Below, in pieces: positions 25,049-34,780 of a DNA stretch of 64,000 bases. Source of the DNA: Corynebacterium minutissimum. GTDB taxonomy: Bacteria > Actinomycetota > Actinomycetes > Mycobacteriales > Mycobacteriaceae. Made by a program: the position numbers and the translations under genes. The stretch lies in assembly GCF_016889765.1 (NCBI RefSeq), contig NZ_CP069533.1, positions 1,488,001 to 1,552,000 of the forward strand. Reading direction: 5' to 3'. Under the pieces are notes generated by a model. It ran no database searches. It was not told where the DNA came from and worked only from the letters and a program-made list of their open reading frames with translations. How positions within the stretch are numbered: the first letter of the stretch is position 1; each line of letters starts with the position of its first letter.

Positions 25049-26181
25049 GTCTTATCGATACGATGCGCACCATCGTGGCTACGGAGCCACAGCTAGCGCA
25101 TGATGCGTCGGCGTTGGCCCGGCGGATTAGGGAAGAAGCCGGCGTCATTAGTGATGTCGACGTGTTCGACCTCTTGCAGCGCCTTCGCCACGATTCCTTG
25201 GGGTTGGGATTACTGGAGCCGGTGCTGTCGCTGCCGGGGCTTACCGACGTCGTCGTGAACGGCCCCGACTCCTGCTTCGTGGACTGCGGCCACGGATTGC
25301 AGCCCAAGGAGGTCGGTTTTAGCGATGACGCAGAGGTACGTCAGCTCGCAACACGGCTGGCAGCTGTTGCCGGCGTGCGGCTTGATGATGCACAGCCGTT
25401 TGCTGATGGCCGCCTTACGCGCCCCGATGGCACCCGTATTCGCCTTCATGCGCTGTTGGCGCCGCCCTCAGCAAGCGGGACGTGCATCAGCCTGCGCGTG
25501 CTGCGCCAAGCCCAGACGAGCCTGGCACAACTGGTGGCCAACGGCAGCATTGACTCGGGGGTGGAGGGGCTGCTGCGGGGGATCGTCGATAAGCGTGCGT
25601 CTTTCCTCGTCACCGGCGGAACCGGTTCGGGCAAGACGACGTTGCTCGCGGCACTTTTGGGCTGCGTGCCGGCGACCGAGCGTCTGCTCATTATTGAGGA
25701 CACTCCCGAGCTAGCGCCGGCGCATCCGCATGTGGTGACCTTGGTGTCGCGCCGGGCTAATGCGGAAGGCCGGGGTGAGATCTCGATGTCGCTCCTGTTG
25801 CGCCAGGCGCTGCGCATGCGTCCAGACCGCATTGTGGTCGGCGAGATCCGCGGCGCGGAGGTAGTCGAGCTGCTCGCTGCACTCAATACCGGACACGATG
25901 GTGGCGCCGGTACGGTCCATGCCAATTCCGTCGATGAGGTACCTGCGCGCATGGAAGCGTTAGCGGCGCTTGGTGGGTTGGACCGGGTGGCCCTGCATTC
26001 GCAGTTGGCTGCCGCGGTGCACGTGGTGCTGGGTATGGAGCGCGGCCCCGCGGGACGGCGCTTGGCTCACATCGGTGTGCTCGAGGGCAACCCCGTAAAG
26101 CCCCGGCTGGTGTGGACCGCTGATGACGGTCCGCGTTCCGGGTTCGACGAGCTGTGTGCGCGGATGGGAGTTCAGCCATGA
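25045..26181 (+). CDS. tadA: TadA/CpaF-family secretion ATPase
   Basis: 378 residues from the ATG at 25045. Features: LPGLTDVVVNGPDSCFVDCG (N-terminal domain), Walker A GGTGSGKTT near 192-200, Asp-box IIEDTPEL, Walker B RPDRIVVGEIRGAE, and HDGGAGTVHANS (His box). It powers assembly of Flp/Tad-type pili or a related secretion device at the inner membrane. ATGA overlaps link it to ssd upstream and tadB downstream. Confidence 0.93.
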   Translation: MSLIDTMRTIVATEPQLAHDASALARRIREEAGVISDVDVFDLLQRLRHDSLGLGLLEPVLSLPGLTDVVVNGPDSCFVDCGHGLQPKEVGFSDDAEVRQLATRLAAVAGVRLDDAQPFADGRLTRPDGTRIRLHALLAPPSASGTCISLRVLRQAQTSLAQLVANGSIDSGVEGLLRGIVDKRASFLVTGGTGSGKTTLLAALLGCVPATERLLIIEDTPELAPAHPHVVTLVSRRANAEGRGEISMSLLLRQALRMRPDRIVVGEIRGAEVVELLAALNTGHDGGAGTVHANSVDEVPARMEALAALGGLDRVALHSQLAAAVHVVLGMERGPAGRRLAHIGVLEGNPVKPRLVWTADDGPRSGFDELCARMGVQP

Positions 26182-26927
26182 TGTGGCTTTATCTCGCCGC
26201 TGCATGCCTGTTGTCCCCACCCAGGGCGGCGTCGCGCCTGTCAGCGCCGAAGGCGCGGTCAGTGACGCCTGCCGTGCTCTTCCTCGGCGTGGGATGCTGC
26301 GTCTTCTTCGGCAGGCCCACCGTAGTGATAGCTGCCGGCTGCATCCTAGCCTGTGCGCTGTGGTTCTTAAATGATCTCGCCTCCGCCCGACGTGAGCGCC
26401 GTGGTGCTGAGGCCCTCGCCTCCTATTTCGGCACGCTTGCCGCGGAGCTACGCGCTGGTTCCACCACTGCGAATGCCTTGCGCCGTGGTACGGATTCGTT
26501 ACCCGACACCACACCGGAAAACCTCCGCGGTGCGCTGAGCACCGCAGCTGGCCTCGCCGCACAGGGCGGGTCGCCGTCGGTTGCTCTCACCACGCCGGAA
26601 CTGTCCCGCTTCGCTGCGTTGTTAAACGTCTCCGGCCGCCATGGCGTGGCATTGGCTGACCTAGTGGAACAGGCACAAAGTCAGCTCGATACAGCCCGGC
26701 GTCATGCACGGGAAACCGCTGCTTCCTTGCAGGGTCCACAGGCCACGGCAGTGGTCCTGGCGTGTCTTCCGGTAGCCGGGATTCTCATGGGCGGGGCTAT
26801 GGGGGCGGATTCGCTTGGGTTCCTGGTGGGCGGTGGTGTGGGCGGCGTGCTTCTCGACGTCGGCGTGGCCCTCGTCTGCGCCGGTTTTTGCTGGTCACGC
26901 CTCATCCTGCGAAAGGCTGCGCAATGA
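26178..26927 (+). CDS. tadB: TadB-like membrane platform protein
   Basis: 249 residues starting at ATGATG overlapping the tadA stop. Two N-terminal hydrophobic segments, a cytoplasmic GspF-like block (YFGTLAAELRAGSTTANALR), then two C-terminal helices. Matches the short TadB-type platform proteins of actinobacteria (Rv3658c position). Coupled to tadC by another ATGA. Confidence 0.85.
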   Translation: MMWLYLAAACLLSPPRAASRLSAPKARSVTPAVLFLGVGCCVFFGRPTVVIAAGCILACALWFLNDLASARRERRGAEALASYFGTLAAELRAGSTTANALRRGTDSLPDTTPENLRGALSTAAGLAAQGGSPSVALTTPELSRFAALLNVSGRHGVALADLVEQAQSQLDTARRHARETAASLQGPQATAVVLACLPVAGILMGGAMGADSLGFLVGGGVGGVLLDVGVALVCAGFCWSRLILRKAAQ

Positions 26928-27478
26928 CTCCGACAACCTATGTCGCCACCGCACTTCTCGCCGCAGCATTGGCTGTTGCTCGTGCCTCTCCCGCGGGCCG
27001 CGTGGGGGTGGGAGGGACACGCACACCCCGGCCGAAAACCCCGCGCGATGGACCTGACTATGGTCCGCTCGATGCCGCGAGCGACCTAGAGCTTTTTGCC
27101 GCTTGCTTGGAAGCAGGCCTCTCTCCGCGCACGGCTGTCGTGGCGGTGGCCGATGCTTCCTCCGTGTGGTCAGAGGCAGCCGCGCTCATTGGTGTGGGCG
27201 TCCCTATGAGCAGCGCCTGGCAGGTTTTAGCCGCACAGGAATGCTTGGTGGATCTCGTGCGGCTGGCGAAGCTCTCAGGTGACTCCGGCACAGCCATGGC
27301 TTCTGGATGCCACCGCGTGGCGACACAGCTGCGCGCCGACGCTGCGGCGCAGGCAACCGCGAAGGCGGAGCGCGCTGGCGTGTTCATCGCCGCGCCGCTC
27401 GCCGTCTGTTTCTTACCCGCTTTCCTGGTCTTAGGACTGGTGCCCGTCATCATCAGTCTGGGCCAGCAACTTCTTTAA
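26924..27478 (+). CDS. tadC: TadC-like membrane platform protein
   Basis: 184 residues from the ATG at 26924 (ATGA overlap). One N-terminal helix, then the GspF-type helical core DLELFAACLEAGLSPRTAVV, VRLAKLSGDSGTAMASGCHR and a C-terminal membrane pair. It would form the pilus platform with TadB. A longer reading frame starts inside tadB and is not the gene. Confidence 0.85.
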   Translation: MTPTTYVATALLAAALAVARASPAGRVGVGGTRTPRPKTPRDGPDYGPLDAASDLELFAACLEAGLSPRTAVVAVADASSVWSEAAALIGVGVPMSSAWQVLAAQECLVDLVRLAKLSGDSGTAMASGCHRVATQLRADAAAQATAKAERAGVFIAAPLAVCFLPAFLVLGLVPVIISLGQQLL

Positions 27479-27515
27479 AGCCACAACAAAAACGACACGA
27501 AAGATAGGTACAATC

Positions 27516-27704
27516 ATGCAGAAAACACTCGATAACAAGGCGAAACTCCTTAATGAGGACGGGATGTCAACGATTGAGTACGCCATGGGTTCACTCGCGG
27601 CAGCTGCCCTTGCCGCGGTGCTCTACGCCGTGATCAACGGCGGCCAAGTGAGCAGCGCTATCACGTCCATCATCACCGACGCGCTTTCCAATACTCCGGT
27701 CTAA
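27516..27704 (+). CDS. Flp-type pilin-like protein (DUF4244)
   Basis: 62 residues. The class III prepilin-like junction is LLNEDG/MSTIEYAMG: cleavage after Gly16 would leave Glu at mature position 5, followed by a hydrophobic helix (SLAAAALAAVLYAVI). This is the major pilin candidate of the cluster. It starts 38 bp after tadC, and GATAGG precedes the ATG. Its stop shares bases with the next start (TAATG). Confidence 0.87.
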   Translation: MQKTLDNKAKLLNEDGMSTIEYAMGSLAAAALAAVLYAVINGGQVSSAITSIITDALSNTPV

Positions 27705-28027
27705 TGCAGATGCTTGACGACGCCGGCTCGGTCACCATCGAGGCCGCCCTCGCTCTCGCCTCGCTCGTCATCGTGGCCGCGGGAATTGTAGGCGGTATAG
27801 CGACGCTTTCTGCTCACCTCGCTGCCGTTGATGCGGCGGGTGCCGCTGCGCGATCTGCTGCAATTGGGGTGGATTACCAGCGTGAGGGAGTTGCGGTCAC
27901 CATTACTGAATCCTCCGGCCTGGTTACGGCGCATGCAGCCGTCCCAGCGCCTTTGGGAACGATGCGCGCGCAGGCGGTCTTTCCTGCGGAGATCGGAGCG
28001 GGTAGAGACTCAGGAGCGCGACCGTGA
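27704..28027 (+). CDS. TadE-like minor pilin
   Basis: 107 residues. The N-terminus has GSVTIEAALALASLVIVAAG, the TadE pattern of a Glu-containing junction followed by one membrane helix. The rest is a small extracellular domain. Starts within the DUF4244 stop. Confidence 0.8.
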   Translation: MQMLDDAGSVTIEAALALASLVIVAAGIVGGIATLSAHLAAVDAAGAAARSAAIGVDYQREGVAVTITESSGLVTAHAAVPAPLGTMRAQAVFPAEIGAGRDSGARP

Positions 28028-28368
28028 GGCGTCGTCAACGCAGCTGGGGGCGAACTCTGGCCGGTGACGACGGCTATGCCACCGTCGTCACCGCCGGGAT
28101 CATCGCCGCTGTCGCCTCGCTGCTGTTGGCTGTAGCAGCAGTCGGTTCTGCCGTTGCTGCACGCCACGCAGCGCAGGTAGCGGCCGATCTTGCCGCCGTG
28201 GCCGGGGCCTGGGATCTGGCCAAGGGCAGGGACGCCTGCTCGAAAGCTGAGGAGGTTGCCGCTTTAAACAACGCGCGTCTTGACTCCTGTGCCGTTGATG
28301 ACCGCGACGTTGAAGTCACCGCGCTGATACGCGGCCGCAGTGCCATCGCCCGTGCTGGCCCAATCTAA
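28024..28368 (+). CDS. TadE/TadG-like secreted protein (Rv3654c-type)
   Basis: 114 residues from a GTG that overlaps the upstream TGA (GTGA). N-terminal DDGYATVVTAGIIAAVASLL membrane helix, then AARHAAQVAADLAAVAGAWDL, the usual TadG-like start of the exported part, with three Cys (near 78-92). Last gene of the tad cluster. It converges on the helicase gene with a 16-bp gap. Confidence 0.78.
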   Translation: MRRRQRSWGRTLAGDDGYATVVTAGIIAAVASLLLAVAAVGSAVAARHAAQVAADLAAVAGAWDLAKGRDACSKAEEVAALNNARLDSCAVDDRDVEVTALIRGRSAIARAGPI

Positions 28369-28384
28369 GAAGCTGCAGCTCCGC

Positions 28385-30757
28385 TTATTTCGTCATGGTG
28401 ACCAGCGCGCCGAGGAGGGCCACGGCACCGGCCTTATCCAGCGGGTTGTTGCCGTTTCCGCACTTGGGGGATTGCACGCAGGACGGGCAGCCGGACTCGC
28501 AGGGACAGGAGCGCACGGCTTCAAAAGTAGCCTCGATCCACTCGGGGAAGCGGCGGAATCCCTCCTCGGCGAAGCCGGCACCGCCGGGGTGGCCGTCGTA
28601 GACGAAGACCGTGGGCAGGCCCGTATCCGCATGTTGTGCGGTGGACACGCCGCCAATGTCCCAGCGGTCACACGTGGCAATGAGCGGCAGCAAGCCAATG
28701 GCGGCATGCTCGGCTGCATGCAAAGTGCCCGGTGTGCGTCCCGCGGTGACTCCCATCGCTGCGAGTGCCAGCGGATCGATGGTGTAGGCCACCGCGCGGG
28801 TCACCAGGCGCTGCTCTGGAAGGTCGAGGGGAACGTCCTCACCCACGGAGCCATCGGGAAGCCTGACCTGGTAGCCGGTTACCTTGTCGGTCACCTCCAC
28901 CTCCAAGCTTGCCACCCATAGGCCCGGCGCGTAGTTCACGAGCTCGTCGGCCTCGCGGAGGATACGGATATCCGTCGTGGACTTCGGCTGGGTGGTGTAG
29001 TCCGGTGTCTTCGGCACGGCCAGGGCCACGCCCGGCTCAGGGGACGCAGAACCATCAGCACTACCAAGTTGTAGGTCCTCGATGACGAAGCTTTCGCCGC
29101 GATGCAGGTAGACCGCGCCGGGGTGAACTTGGCTCACGGCGCGGGCGGCGTCGATGGTGCCGAGGAGGCGGCCGTCGGAGGCATCGACAATCATGACCTC
29201 TTCGCCTGACCCGCCGCGCAGGGAGACAGCCGCGTGGGCGGTTTCCGGGGTAAGGTCAGCCGAGCCGGCAGGTAGGGGAGTAGCAAACCAGCCCTGGGGG
29301 CGTCGGCGCAACAGGCCCTGCTGCGCTAGGTCCTCGACCACGGCTTCGGCCCGGAAAGCAGCAACGTCGGCATCGGATAGTGGCTTTTCCACCGCCGCGC
29401 AATAGACGTGTCCGCCAAGGATATAGGGGTTAGCCGGGTTAAACACGCTCGCTTCGACTGGCCGTCCCAACAGGGCCTCTGGGTGATGTACGAGGTAGGT
29501 GTCCATCGGCTCATCGCGGGCAACGAGTACGACGAGTGAGCCCTGTCCGCGGCGGCCCGCGCGTCCGGCCTGTTGCCAGAAGCTCGCCACTGTACCGGGG
29601 AAGCCAGCTGTGACCACGGCATCAAGCCCGCCGACATCGATGCCAAGCTCCAGCGCAGATGTCGTGGCCACACCAAGGAGGGAGCCGTCGTCGAGGGCTT
29701 GTTCCAGTGCGCGACGGTCCTCAGCTAAGTAACCAGCACGGTAGGCGGCAATACGCCGCGCGAAATCCGGGCGGCCCAGCCTGCCGGAGAGCTCCTCCGC
29801 TGCCCGTAACGCCGTGGCTTCCGCCGCGCGTCGCGAGCGAACAAACGTCAACGTTCGCGCTCCCTGCGCCACTAACGCGGCCATCATCCACGCAGCTTCC
29901 GTGGTGGCAGCACGACGCACCGGTGCGCCGTGCTGCCCCTCGACGCCCTCCATAAACCCGGGCTCCCACAAGGCCACGGTCCGCGCACCCGTCGGCGCGC
30001 CGTCCTCAGTGACAGCGAGCATGTCCCGCCCCGTCAGCCGCAGCGCGTGGGCGGCGGGATCCCGCATGGTGGCCGAGGCGGCAATAATCACCGGTTGCGA
30101 GCCATAATGTGCGCACAGGCGCATAAGCCGGCGCACGACCAGTGCCACGTTCGCCCCAAACACGCCGCGGTACGCATGTGCTTCATCGATGACGATGAAC
30201 CTTAGATGCCGCAGCACCCGCGCCCAGCGTTGATGCGCGCCCAACAGGGAGGAATGAATCATGTCCGGATTAGAGAAAATGAACCGCGCGTGGTCACGGA
30301 TGCCGGCGCGTGCCTCGGTGGGGGTATCGCCGTCGTAGGGGGCGGGGTGGACGTCGTGAAGCGCGGCGATACCCTGCGTGAGCTCCAGCACCGCACGCAA
30401 CTGGTCCGAGCCCAGCGCCTTCGTCGGCGTGATGTACAGCGCGCAGGCAGTAGGGTCCTGCGCCAGGCGGGTGAGAATGGGCAGGCGGTAGCCTAGGGAC
30501 TTTCCCGAACTCGTGCCCGTGGCCACCACCACGTCTTTGCCAGACCACGCGGCCTCTGCCACGGCGACCTGGTGAGCATAGAGCTTGGCGACGCCCCTCC
30601 TGTCCAACTCCGCCCGCAACTCCGGCAGGACCCACTCGGGCCACGGTGCATAGTGGGCTGGCTGGGCTGGCAGCGTCGTGGAGTGCGTCAGCTCGGATTC
30701 GGCGAAGCGCTCGACCAGGTGCTCGACGAGCTCCTCGCCCATAGGGTTTTCATTCAC
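28385..30757 (-). CDS. DEAD/DEAH helicase with Zn-binding DUF1998 tail (Rv3649/MrfA-like)
   Basis: 790 residues from the GTG at 30757, which follows GGAGG at 5 nt. Helicase motifs: VVATGTSSGKSLGYRLP (I), FSNPDMIH, VIDEAHAYRGVFG (II, DEAH), ASATMRDP (III), ATSALELGIDVGGLDAV and QQAGRAGRRGQGSLVV (VI). The tail has FVYDGHPGGAGFAEEGF and the four-Cys cluster CPCESGCPSCVQSPKCGNGN. MrfA-type relatives repair mitomycin lesions; the role here is inferred. Longer in-frame starts upstream extend into the cspA promoter and are unlikely. Confidence 0.9.
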   Translation of the reverse strand: MNENPMGEELVEHLVERFAESELTHSTTLPAQPAHYAPWPEWVLPELRAELDRRGVAKLYAHQVAVAEAAWSGKDVVVATGTSSGKSLGYRLPILTRLAQDPTACALYITPTKALGSDQLRAVLELTQGIAALHDVHPAPYDGDTPTEARAGIRDHARFIFSNPDMIHSSLLGAHQRWARVLRHLRFIVIDEAHAYRGVFGANVALVVRRLMRLCAHYGSQPVIIAASATMRDPAAHALRLTGRDMLAVTEDGAPTGARTVALWEPGFMEGVEGQHGAPVRRAATTEAAWMMAALVAQGARTLTFVRSRRAAEATALRAAEELSGRLGRPDFARRIAAYRAGYLAEDRRALEQALDDGSLLGVATTSALELGIDVGGLDAVVTAGFPGTVASFWQQAGRAGRRGQGSLVVLVARDEPMDTYLVHHPEALLGRPVEASVFNPANPYILGGHVYCAAVEKPLSDADVAAFRAEAVVEDLAQQGLLRRRPQGWFATPLPAGSADLTPETAHAAVSLRGGSGEEVMIVDASDGRLLGTIDAARAVSQVHPGAVYLHRGESFVIEDLQLGSADGSASPEPGVALAVPKTPDYTTQPKSTTDIRILREADELVNYAPGLWVASLEVEVTDKVTGYQVRLPDGSVGEDVPLDLPEQRLVTRAVAYTIDPLALAAMGVTAGRTPGTLHAAEHAAIGLLPLIATCDRWDIGGVSTAQHADTGLPTVFVYDGHPGGAGFAEEGFRRFPEWIEATFEAVRSCPCESGCPSCVQSPKCGNGNNPLDKAGAVALLGALVTMTK

Positions 30758-30848
30758 GCTCGCCTCCACATTTCTGCCATGTATTCCCAAAACGTGGCAC
30801 ACTAGTGCAACAGATTGAGCATTGTATATCCGCAAAGGACAACTCTTC

Positions 30849-31052
30849 ATGGCATACGGTACCGTCAAGTTCTTCAACGCCGAAAAAGGTTATGGATTCA
30901 TCGAGCAGGAGGACGGCTCCGGCGATCTCTTCGTGCACTACACCGAAATCCAGGGCACGGGTTTCCGTACGTTGGAAGATAACCAGCGCGTTTCCTTTGA
31001 GGTCAGCGAAGGCCCCAAAGGGCCGCAGGCCACCCATGTCGAGACGGTCTAG
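30849..31052 (+). CDS. cspA: Cold-shock domain protein
   Basis: 67 residues, [20 protein letters not shown] onwards, with the RNP1 (KGYGFIEQ) and RNP2 (DLFVHYTEI) nucleic-acid-binding motifs. AAAGGA lies 8 nt upstream. It binds single-stranded RNA or DNA as a chaperone. The gene is divergent from the helicase and its stop overlaps the convergent DedA stop (CTAG), as in the Rv3648c-Rv3649 neighbourhood of mycobacteria. Confidence 0.95.
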   Translation: MAYGTVKFFNAEKGYGFIEQEDGSGDLFVHYTEIQGTGFRTLEDNQRVSFEVSEGPKGPQATHVETV

Positions 31053-31678
31053 GGAGTTTCCGCGTAGCCGCGGCGGGTATCCCACCATTCCGTGAGCTTG
31101 TTCTGGCCTTTTTGCAGGCCAAAGCCAATGATGACCGCGGCGATGATGGAAATGATCATGGCGATGGCCGGCGAGCCCGAAAAAGCCACACCGCCCAAGT
31201 AGCCAATGGCTAGCGCCTGAATTACCCATAGCAGCACGCCGATGGTGTCGAAGAAGAAAAACAGCGGCCAGGGGTAGCGCATGGAGCCCAGCAGGATCGT
31301 CATGAACAGGCGGGCTGAGGGGATAAAACGCGCAATGATGATGGCCGCACCACCGCTGCGTCGAATGTTGCGCTTGACCCACGTTAAGGCGTCGTAGGCC
31401 TTGGTGCCTTTTTGGGCTCTATTAATAAGGGCAATGAGCCGCGTGCCTAAAAGGAAGCACAAATTATCGCCCAAGATGGCGGCCACCATGGCGGTGAAAA
31501 ACATCGTGGGCAGGTGCGGGAAACCTTGCGAGCCGGACCAGGCGCCCACCATGTTGAGGGGGATTTCTGAGGGCAGCACAGGGAAGAAGCAGTCGAAGAA
31601 AATCAGGGTGCCCACCAGCGGATAAATCCACTGGGTGGCCATGATGACCTCGAACCATGCGGTAATAGAAGCAATCAC
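31049..31678 (-). CDS. DedA-family membrane protein
   Basis: 209 residues from a GTG at 31678 with AGGGAG upstream. DedA (SNARE-associated/VTT) features: [26 protein letters not shown], and [20 protein letters not shown], with four or five membrane helices. Family members flip polyprenyl or phospholipids and affect membrane potential. A longer in-frame start is available but adds unconserved sequence. Confidence 0.87.
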   Translation of the reverse strand: MIASITAWFEVIMATQWIYPLVGTLIFFDCFFPVLPSEIPLNMVGAWSGSQGFPHLPTMFFTAMVAAILGDNLCFLLGTRLIALINRAQKGTKAYDALTWVKRNIRRSGGAAIIIARFIPSARLFMTILLGSMRYPWPLFFFFDTIGVLLWVIQALAIGYLGGVAFSGSPAIAMIISIIAAVIIGFGLQKGQNKLTEWWDTRRGYAETP

Positions 31679-31842
31679 GTCTTCTCCCTGCGTCACGCTG
31701 TAGGGGCCTTTCTCAGACGGCAAGTATAGACCCCTCACGTGTGGACGCACAGCGGCCCGAATAACTACAGTGAGCCTTTATCTGTGTACGCTAGGGGCAA
31801 TTGCCCAGCAGAGGGTTAGCCATCGGAAGGGATGAAGCAGAA

Positions 31843-34773
31843 GTGGCAGAAGGTACCGGCCCGGGGAAGACCCTGGTCATCGTCGAGTCAGCAACCAAGG
31901 CGAAGAAGATTCAGCCTTATCTCGGCGATAAGTACATCGTCGAGGCCTCCGTCGGTCACATCCGCGACCTTCCGCGCGGCGCTGCCGACGTCCCCGCTAA
32001 GTACAAGAAGGAATCCTGGGCGCGCCTTGGTGTGAACCCGGAGGATAACTTCACCCCGCTGTATGTCATCAGCCAAGACAAAAAGAAGAAGGTCGCTGAC
32101 CTTAAAGCCAAGCTGAAGCAGTGCGATCAGCTCTACCTCGCAACAGACCCCGACCGCGAAGGCGAGGCCATTGCCTGGCACCTGCTGGAAGTGCTCAAGC
32201 CGAAGGTGCCGGTGCGCCGCATGGTCTTCAACGAGATCACCAAGTCCGCCATTCTGGAGGCCGCGGAGAACACGCGTGAGCTCGACGCCGATCTTATCGA
32301 CGCCCAGGAGACCCGCCGTATCCTCGACCGTCTCTACGGCTACGAGGTCTCCCCGGTGCTGTGGAAAAAAGTCATGCCGCGCCTGTCTGCCGGCCGCGTG
32401 CAGTCGGTGGCAACCCGCGTCATCGTCGAGCGCGAACGTGAGCGTATGGCGTTTATCCCGGCTGAGTACTGGGATCTCACGGCAACGCTGAAATCCACGC
32501 CGGACTTCGATGCCCGTCTGAGTGCCCTCGACGGCAAGCGTGTCGCCGCTGGCCGTGACTTCAACGATAAGGGTGAGCTGAAGGGCGACGAGGTGGTCGT
32601 CGTCAAGCAGGCCCAGGCGGAGCAGCTGGCCAGCGCGCTTGAAGGCTCCACCATGACGGTGGCCAGCGTCGAGCACAAGCCTTATTCGCGCAAACCTTCC
32701 GCACCGTTTATGACCTCGACGCTGCAGCAGGAGGCCGGCCGCCGCCTGCACTACACCTCGGAGCGCACCATGCGCATTGCGCAGCGTCTCTACGAGAACG
32801 GTCACATTACTTATATGCGTACCGACTCGACCTCCCTGTCCAAGCAGGGCTTGGGCGCTGCCCGTGAGGCGGCAACGTCCATTTTCGGTGCCGAGTTCGT
32901 GGCCGATGGCCCGCGTACCTATGACCGCAAGGTGAAGAACTCGCAGGAGGCCCACGAGGCCATCCGCCCCGCTGGTGAGCGTTTCGCAACCCCGGGCCAG
33001 CTGGCAGGGCAGCTCGACGCCGAGGAGTACAAGCTCTACGAGCTGATTTGGAAGCGCACCGTGGCATCCCAGATGGCTGATGCCAAGGGCACGTCCATGA
33101 AGGTCACCGTGCAGGCATCTGCCGATGGCCACGACGTGGACTTCTCCGCTACCGGTCGCACGATTACCTTCCCAGGCTTCCTCAAGGCCTATGAGGATGT
33201 GGCGGCGAAGGGTTCAAACGAGGAGTCGCGCCTGCCGCACCTCAACGAGGGCGATACGCTCACGACGTCCGCCGTTACTGCCGACGGCCACTCCACCAAC
33301 CCGCCGGCGCGCTATACCGAAGCTAGCCTGGTGAAGAAGATGGAGGACCTGGGCATTGGGCGCCCGTCGACGTACGCCTCCATCATCAAGACCATCCAGG
33401 ACCGTGGCTACGTGCTCTCCCGCGGCAACGCGCTGGTTCCTTCGTGGGTTGCCTTCGCCGTGGTGGGCCTGCTGGAGAATAACTTCACCGAGCTGGTGGA
33501 CTATGACTTCACCTCCTCCATGGAGGACGAGCTGGACTCCATTGCCGCCGGCCGTGAGAACGGCACGGAGTGGCTGAACAACTTCTACTTTGGCAACACT
33601 GAAGCAGGTGAGCAGAAGGCTGCGTCCATTGCGCGCCATGGTGGTCTGAAGTCCTTGGTGGACATTAACCTGGAGGCTATCGACGCCCGCCAGGTCAACT
33701 CCCTGCGCCTCTACACCGACGTCGAGGGGCGCGATGTCTTCGTGCGCGTGGGCCGCTACGGTCCCTACATCGAGCGCGCCGTGGGCACCAATGAGGACGG
33801 CACGGTGGAGTACCAGCGCGCCAACCTGTCTGAAACCGTCACCCCGGATGAACTCAATGAGGCTTTGGCGGAGAAGCTCTTTGCCACCCCGCAGGGCGGG
33901 CGCGAGCTGGGGCAGAACCCGGAGAATGGCCGCACCATCGTGGCCAAGGAAGGCCGTTTCGGCCCGTACGTGACCGAGCAGGTGCGTGACGACGAGCGCG
34001 AAAAAGCCGAGGCCGAAGCCGAGGAGATCGTTAAAGAAGAGCGCGCCGCCGAGGACGCCCAGCGCGCTGCCGAGGGCAAGCGCGCGAAGAATTGGGAGAC
34101 TAAGACCGCGGCGAAGCAGAAGGAAAAGCGCATCGCTGAGTACATTGAGGAGAAGCTCAAGCCAGGCACGGCCTCGCTCTTTGCTTCGATGGAGCCGTCC
34201 AGCGTCACCCTCGAGGAAGCCCTCAAGCTGCTGAGCCTCCCGCGTGAGGTGGGCGTGGACCCGTCGGATGGCGAGGTCATCACCGCACAGAACGGCCGCT
34301 ACGGCCCGTACCTGAAGAAGGGCAAGGACTCGCGGTCTTTGGCCAACGAGGATCAGATTTTCTCCATCACCTTGGATGAGGCGCGCCGCATCTACGCGGA
34401 GCCGAAGCGCCGCGGCCGTGCAGCTGCGCAGCCACCGATTAAGCAGCTGGGTGACAACGATGTCTCCGGCAAGCCGATGACGGTCAAGGACGGTCGCTTT
34501 GGCCCGTACGTCACCGACGGCACTACGAATGCTTCGCTGCGCCGTGGCGACGATCCGGAGCAGCTTACCGACGCCCGCGCCAACGAGCTCCTCTCCGAGC
34601 GCCGCGCCAAGGAAGCCGCTAACGGCGGTGCGAAGAAGACGACCAAGAAAGCCGCCAAGAAATCGACGAAGAAGGCCACCAAGAAGTCGACGCGCAAGGC
34701 AACCAAGAAGGCCACGAAGAAGCCCTCCCCAGGCACGAAGAACGTGGTCAAGGCCGGATCGCGCAGGAAGTAG
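31843..34773 (+). CDS. topA: DNA topoisomerase I
   Basis: 976 residues from the GTG at 31843. Toprim domain: LVIVESATKAKKIQPYLG and LATDPDREGEAIAWHL. The active-site Tyr is residue 324 in ITYMRTDSTSLS. The C-terminal repeats of the actinobacterial type (GRYGPYIERA, GRFGPYVTEQ, GRYGPYLKKG, GRFGPYVTDG) replace zinc fingers, and a basic tail of KKTTKK/KKATKK repeats ends the protein. It relaxes negative supercoils. GAAGGG lies 11 nt upstream. An exact 12-bp palindrome GGGCAATTGCCC at 31795-31806 is just upstream. Confidence 0.97.
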   Translation: MAEGTGPGKTLVIVESATKAKKIQPYLGDKYIVEASVGHIRDLPRGAADVPAKYKKESWARLGVNPEDNFTPLYVISQDKKKKVADLKAKLKQCDQLYLATDPDREGEAIAWHLLEVLKPKVPVRRMVFNEITKSAILEAAENTRELDADLIDAQETRRILDRLYGYEVSPVLWKKVMPRLSAGRVQSVATRVIVERERERMAFIPAEYWDLTATLKSTPDFDARLSALDGKRVAAGRDFNDKGELKGDEVVVVKQAQAEQLASALEGSTMTVASVEHKPYSRKPSAPFMTSTLQQEAGRRLHYTSERTMRIAQRLYENGHITYMRTDSTSLSKQGLGAAREAATSIFGAEFVADGPRTYDRKVKNSQEAHEAIRPAGERFATPGQLAGQLDAEEYKLYELIWKRTVASQMADAKGTSMKVTVQASADGHDVDFSATGRTITFPGFLKAYEDVAAKGSNEESRLPHLNEGDTLTTSAVTADGHSTNPPARYTEASLVKKMEDLGIGRPSTYASIIKTIQDRGYVLSRGNALVPSWVAFAVVGLLENNFTELVDYDFTSSMEDELDSIAAGRENGTEWLNNFYFGNTEAGEQKAASIARHGGLKSLVDINLEAIDARQVNSLRLYTDVEGRDVFVRVGRYGPYIERAVGTNEDGTVEYQRANLSETVTPDELNEALAEKLFATPQGGRELGQNPENGRTIVAKEGRFGPYVTEQVRDDEREKAEAEAEEIVKEERAAEDAQRAAEGKRAKNWETKTAAKQKEKRIAEYIEEKLKPGTASLFASMEPSSVTLEEALKLLSLPREVGVDPSDGEVITAQNGRYGPYLKKGKDSRSLANEDQIFSITLDEARRIYAEPKRRGRAAAQPPIKQLGDNDVSGKPMTVKDGRFGPYVTDGTTNASLRRGDDPEQLTDARANELLSERRAKEAANGGAKKTTKKAAKKSTKKATKKSTRKATKKATKKPSPGTKNVVKAGSRRK

Positions 34774-34780
34774 CTAGGCC

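Noticed and set aside
30758..30877. N-terminal extension of the helicase
   Set aside because: It covers the cspA promoter and leader, while the GTG at 30757 has GGAGG at ideal spacing.
34620..34770. Lys/Thr repeat at the topA 3' end as a tandem-repeat element
   Set aside because: It encodes the usual basic tail of actinobacterial topoisomerase I, not an inserted element.
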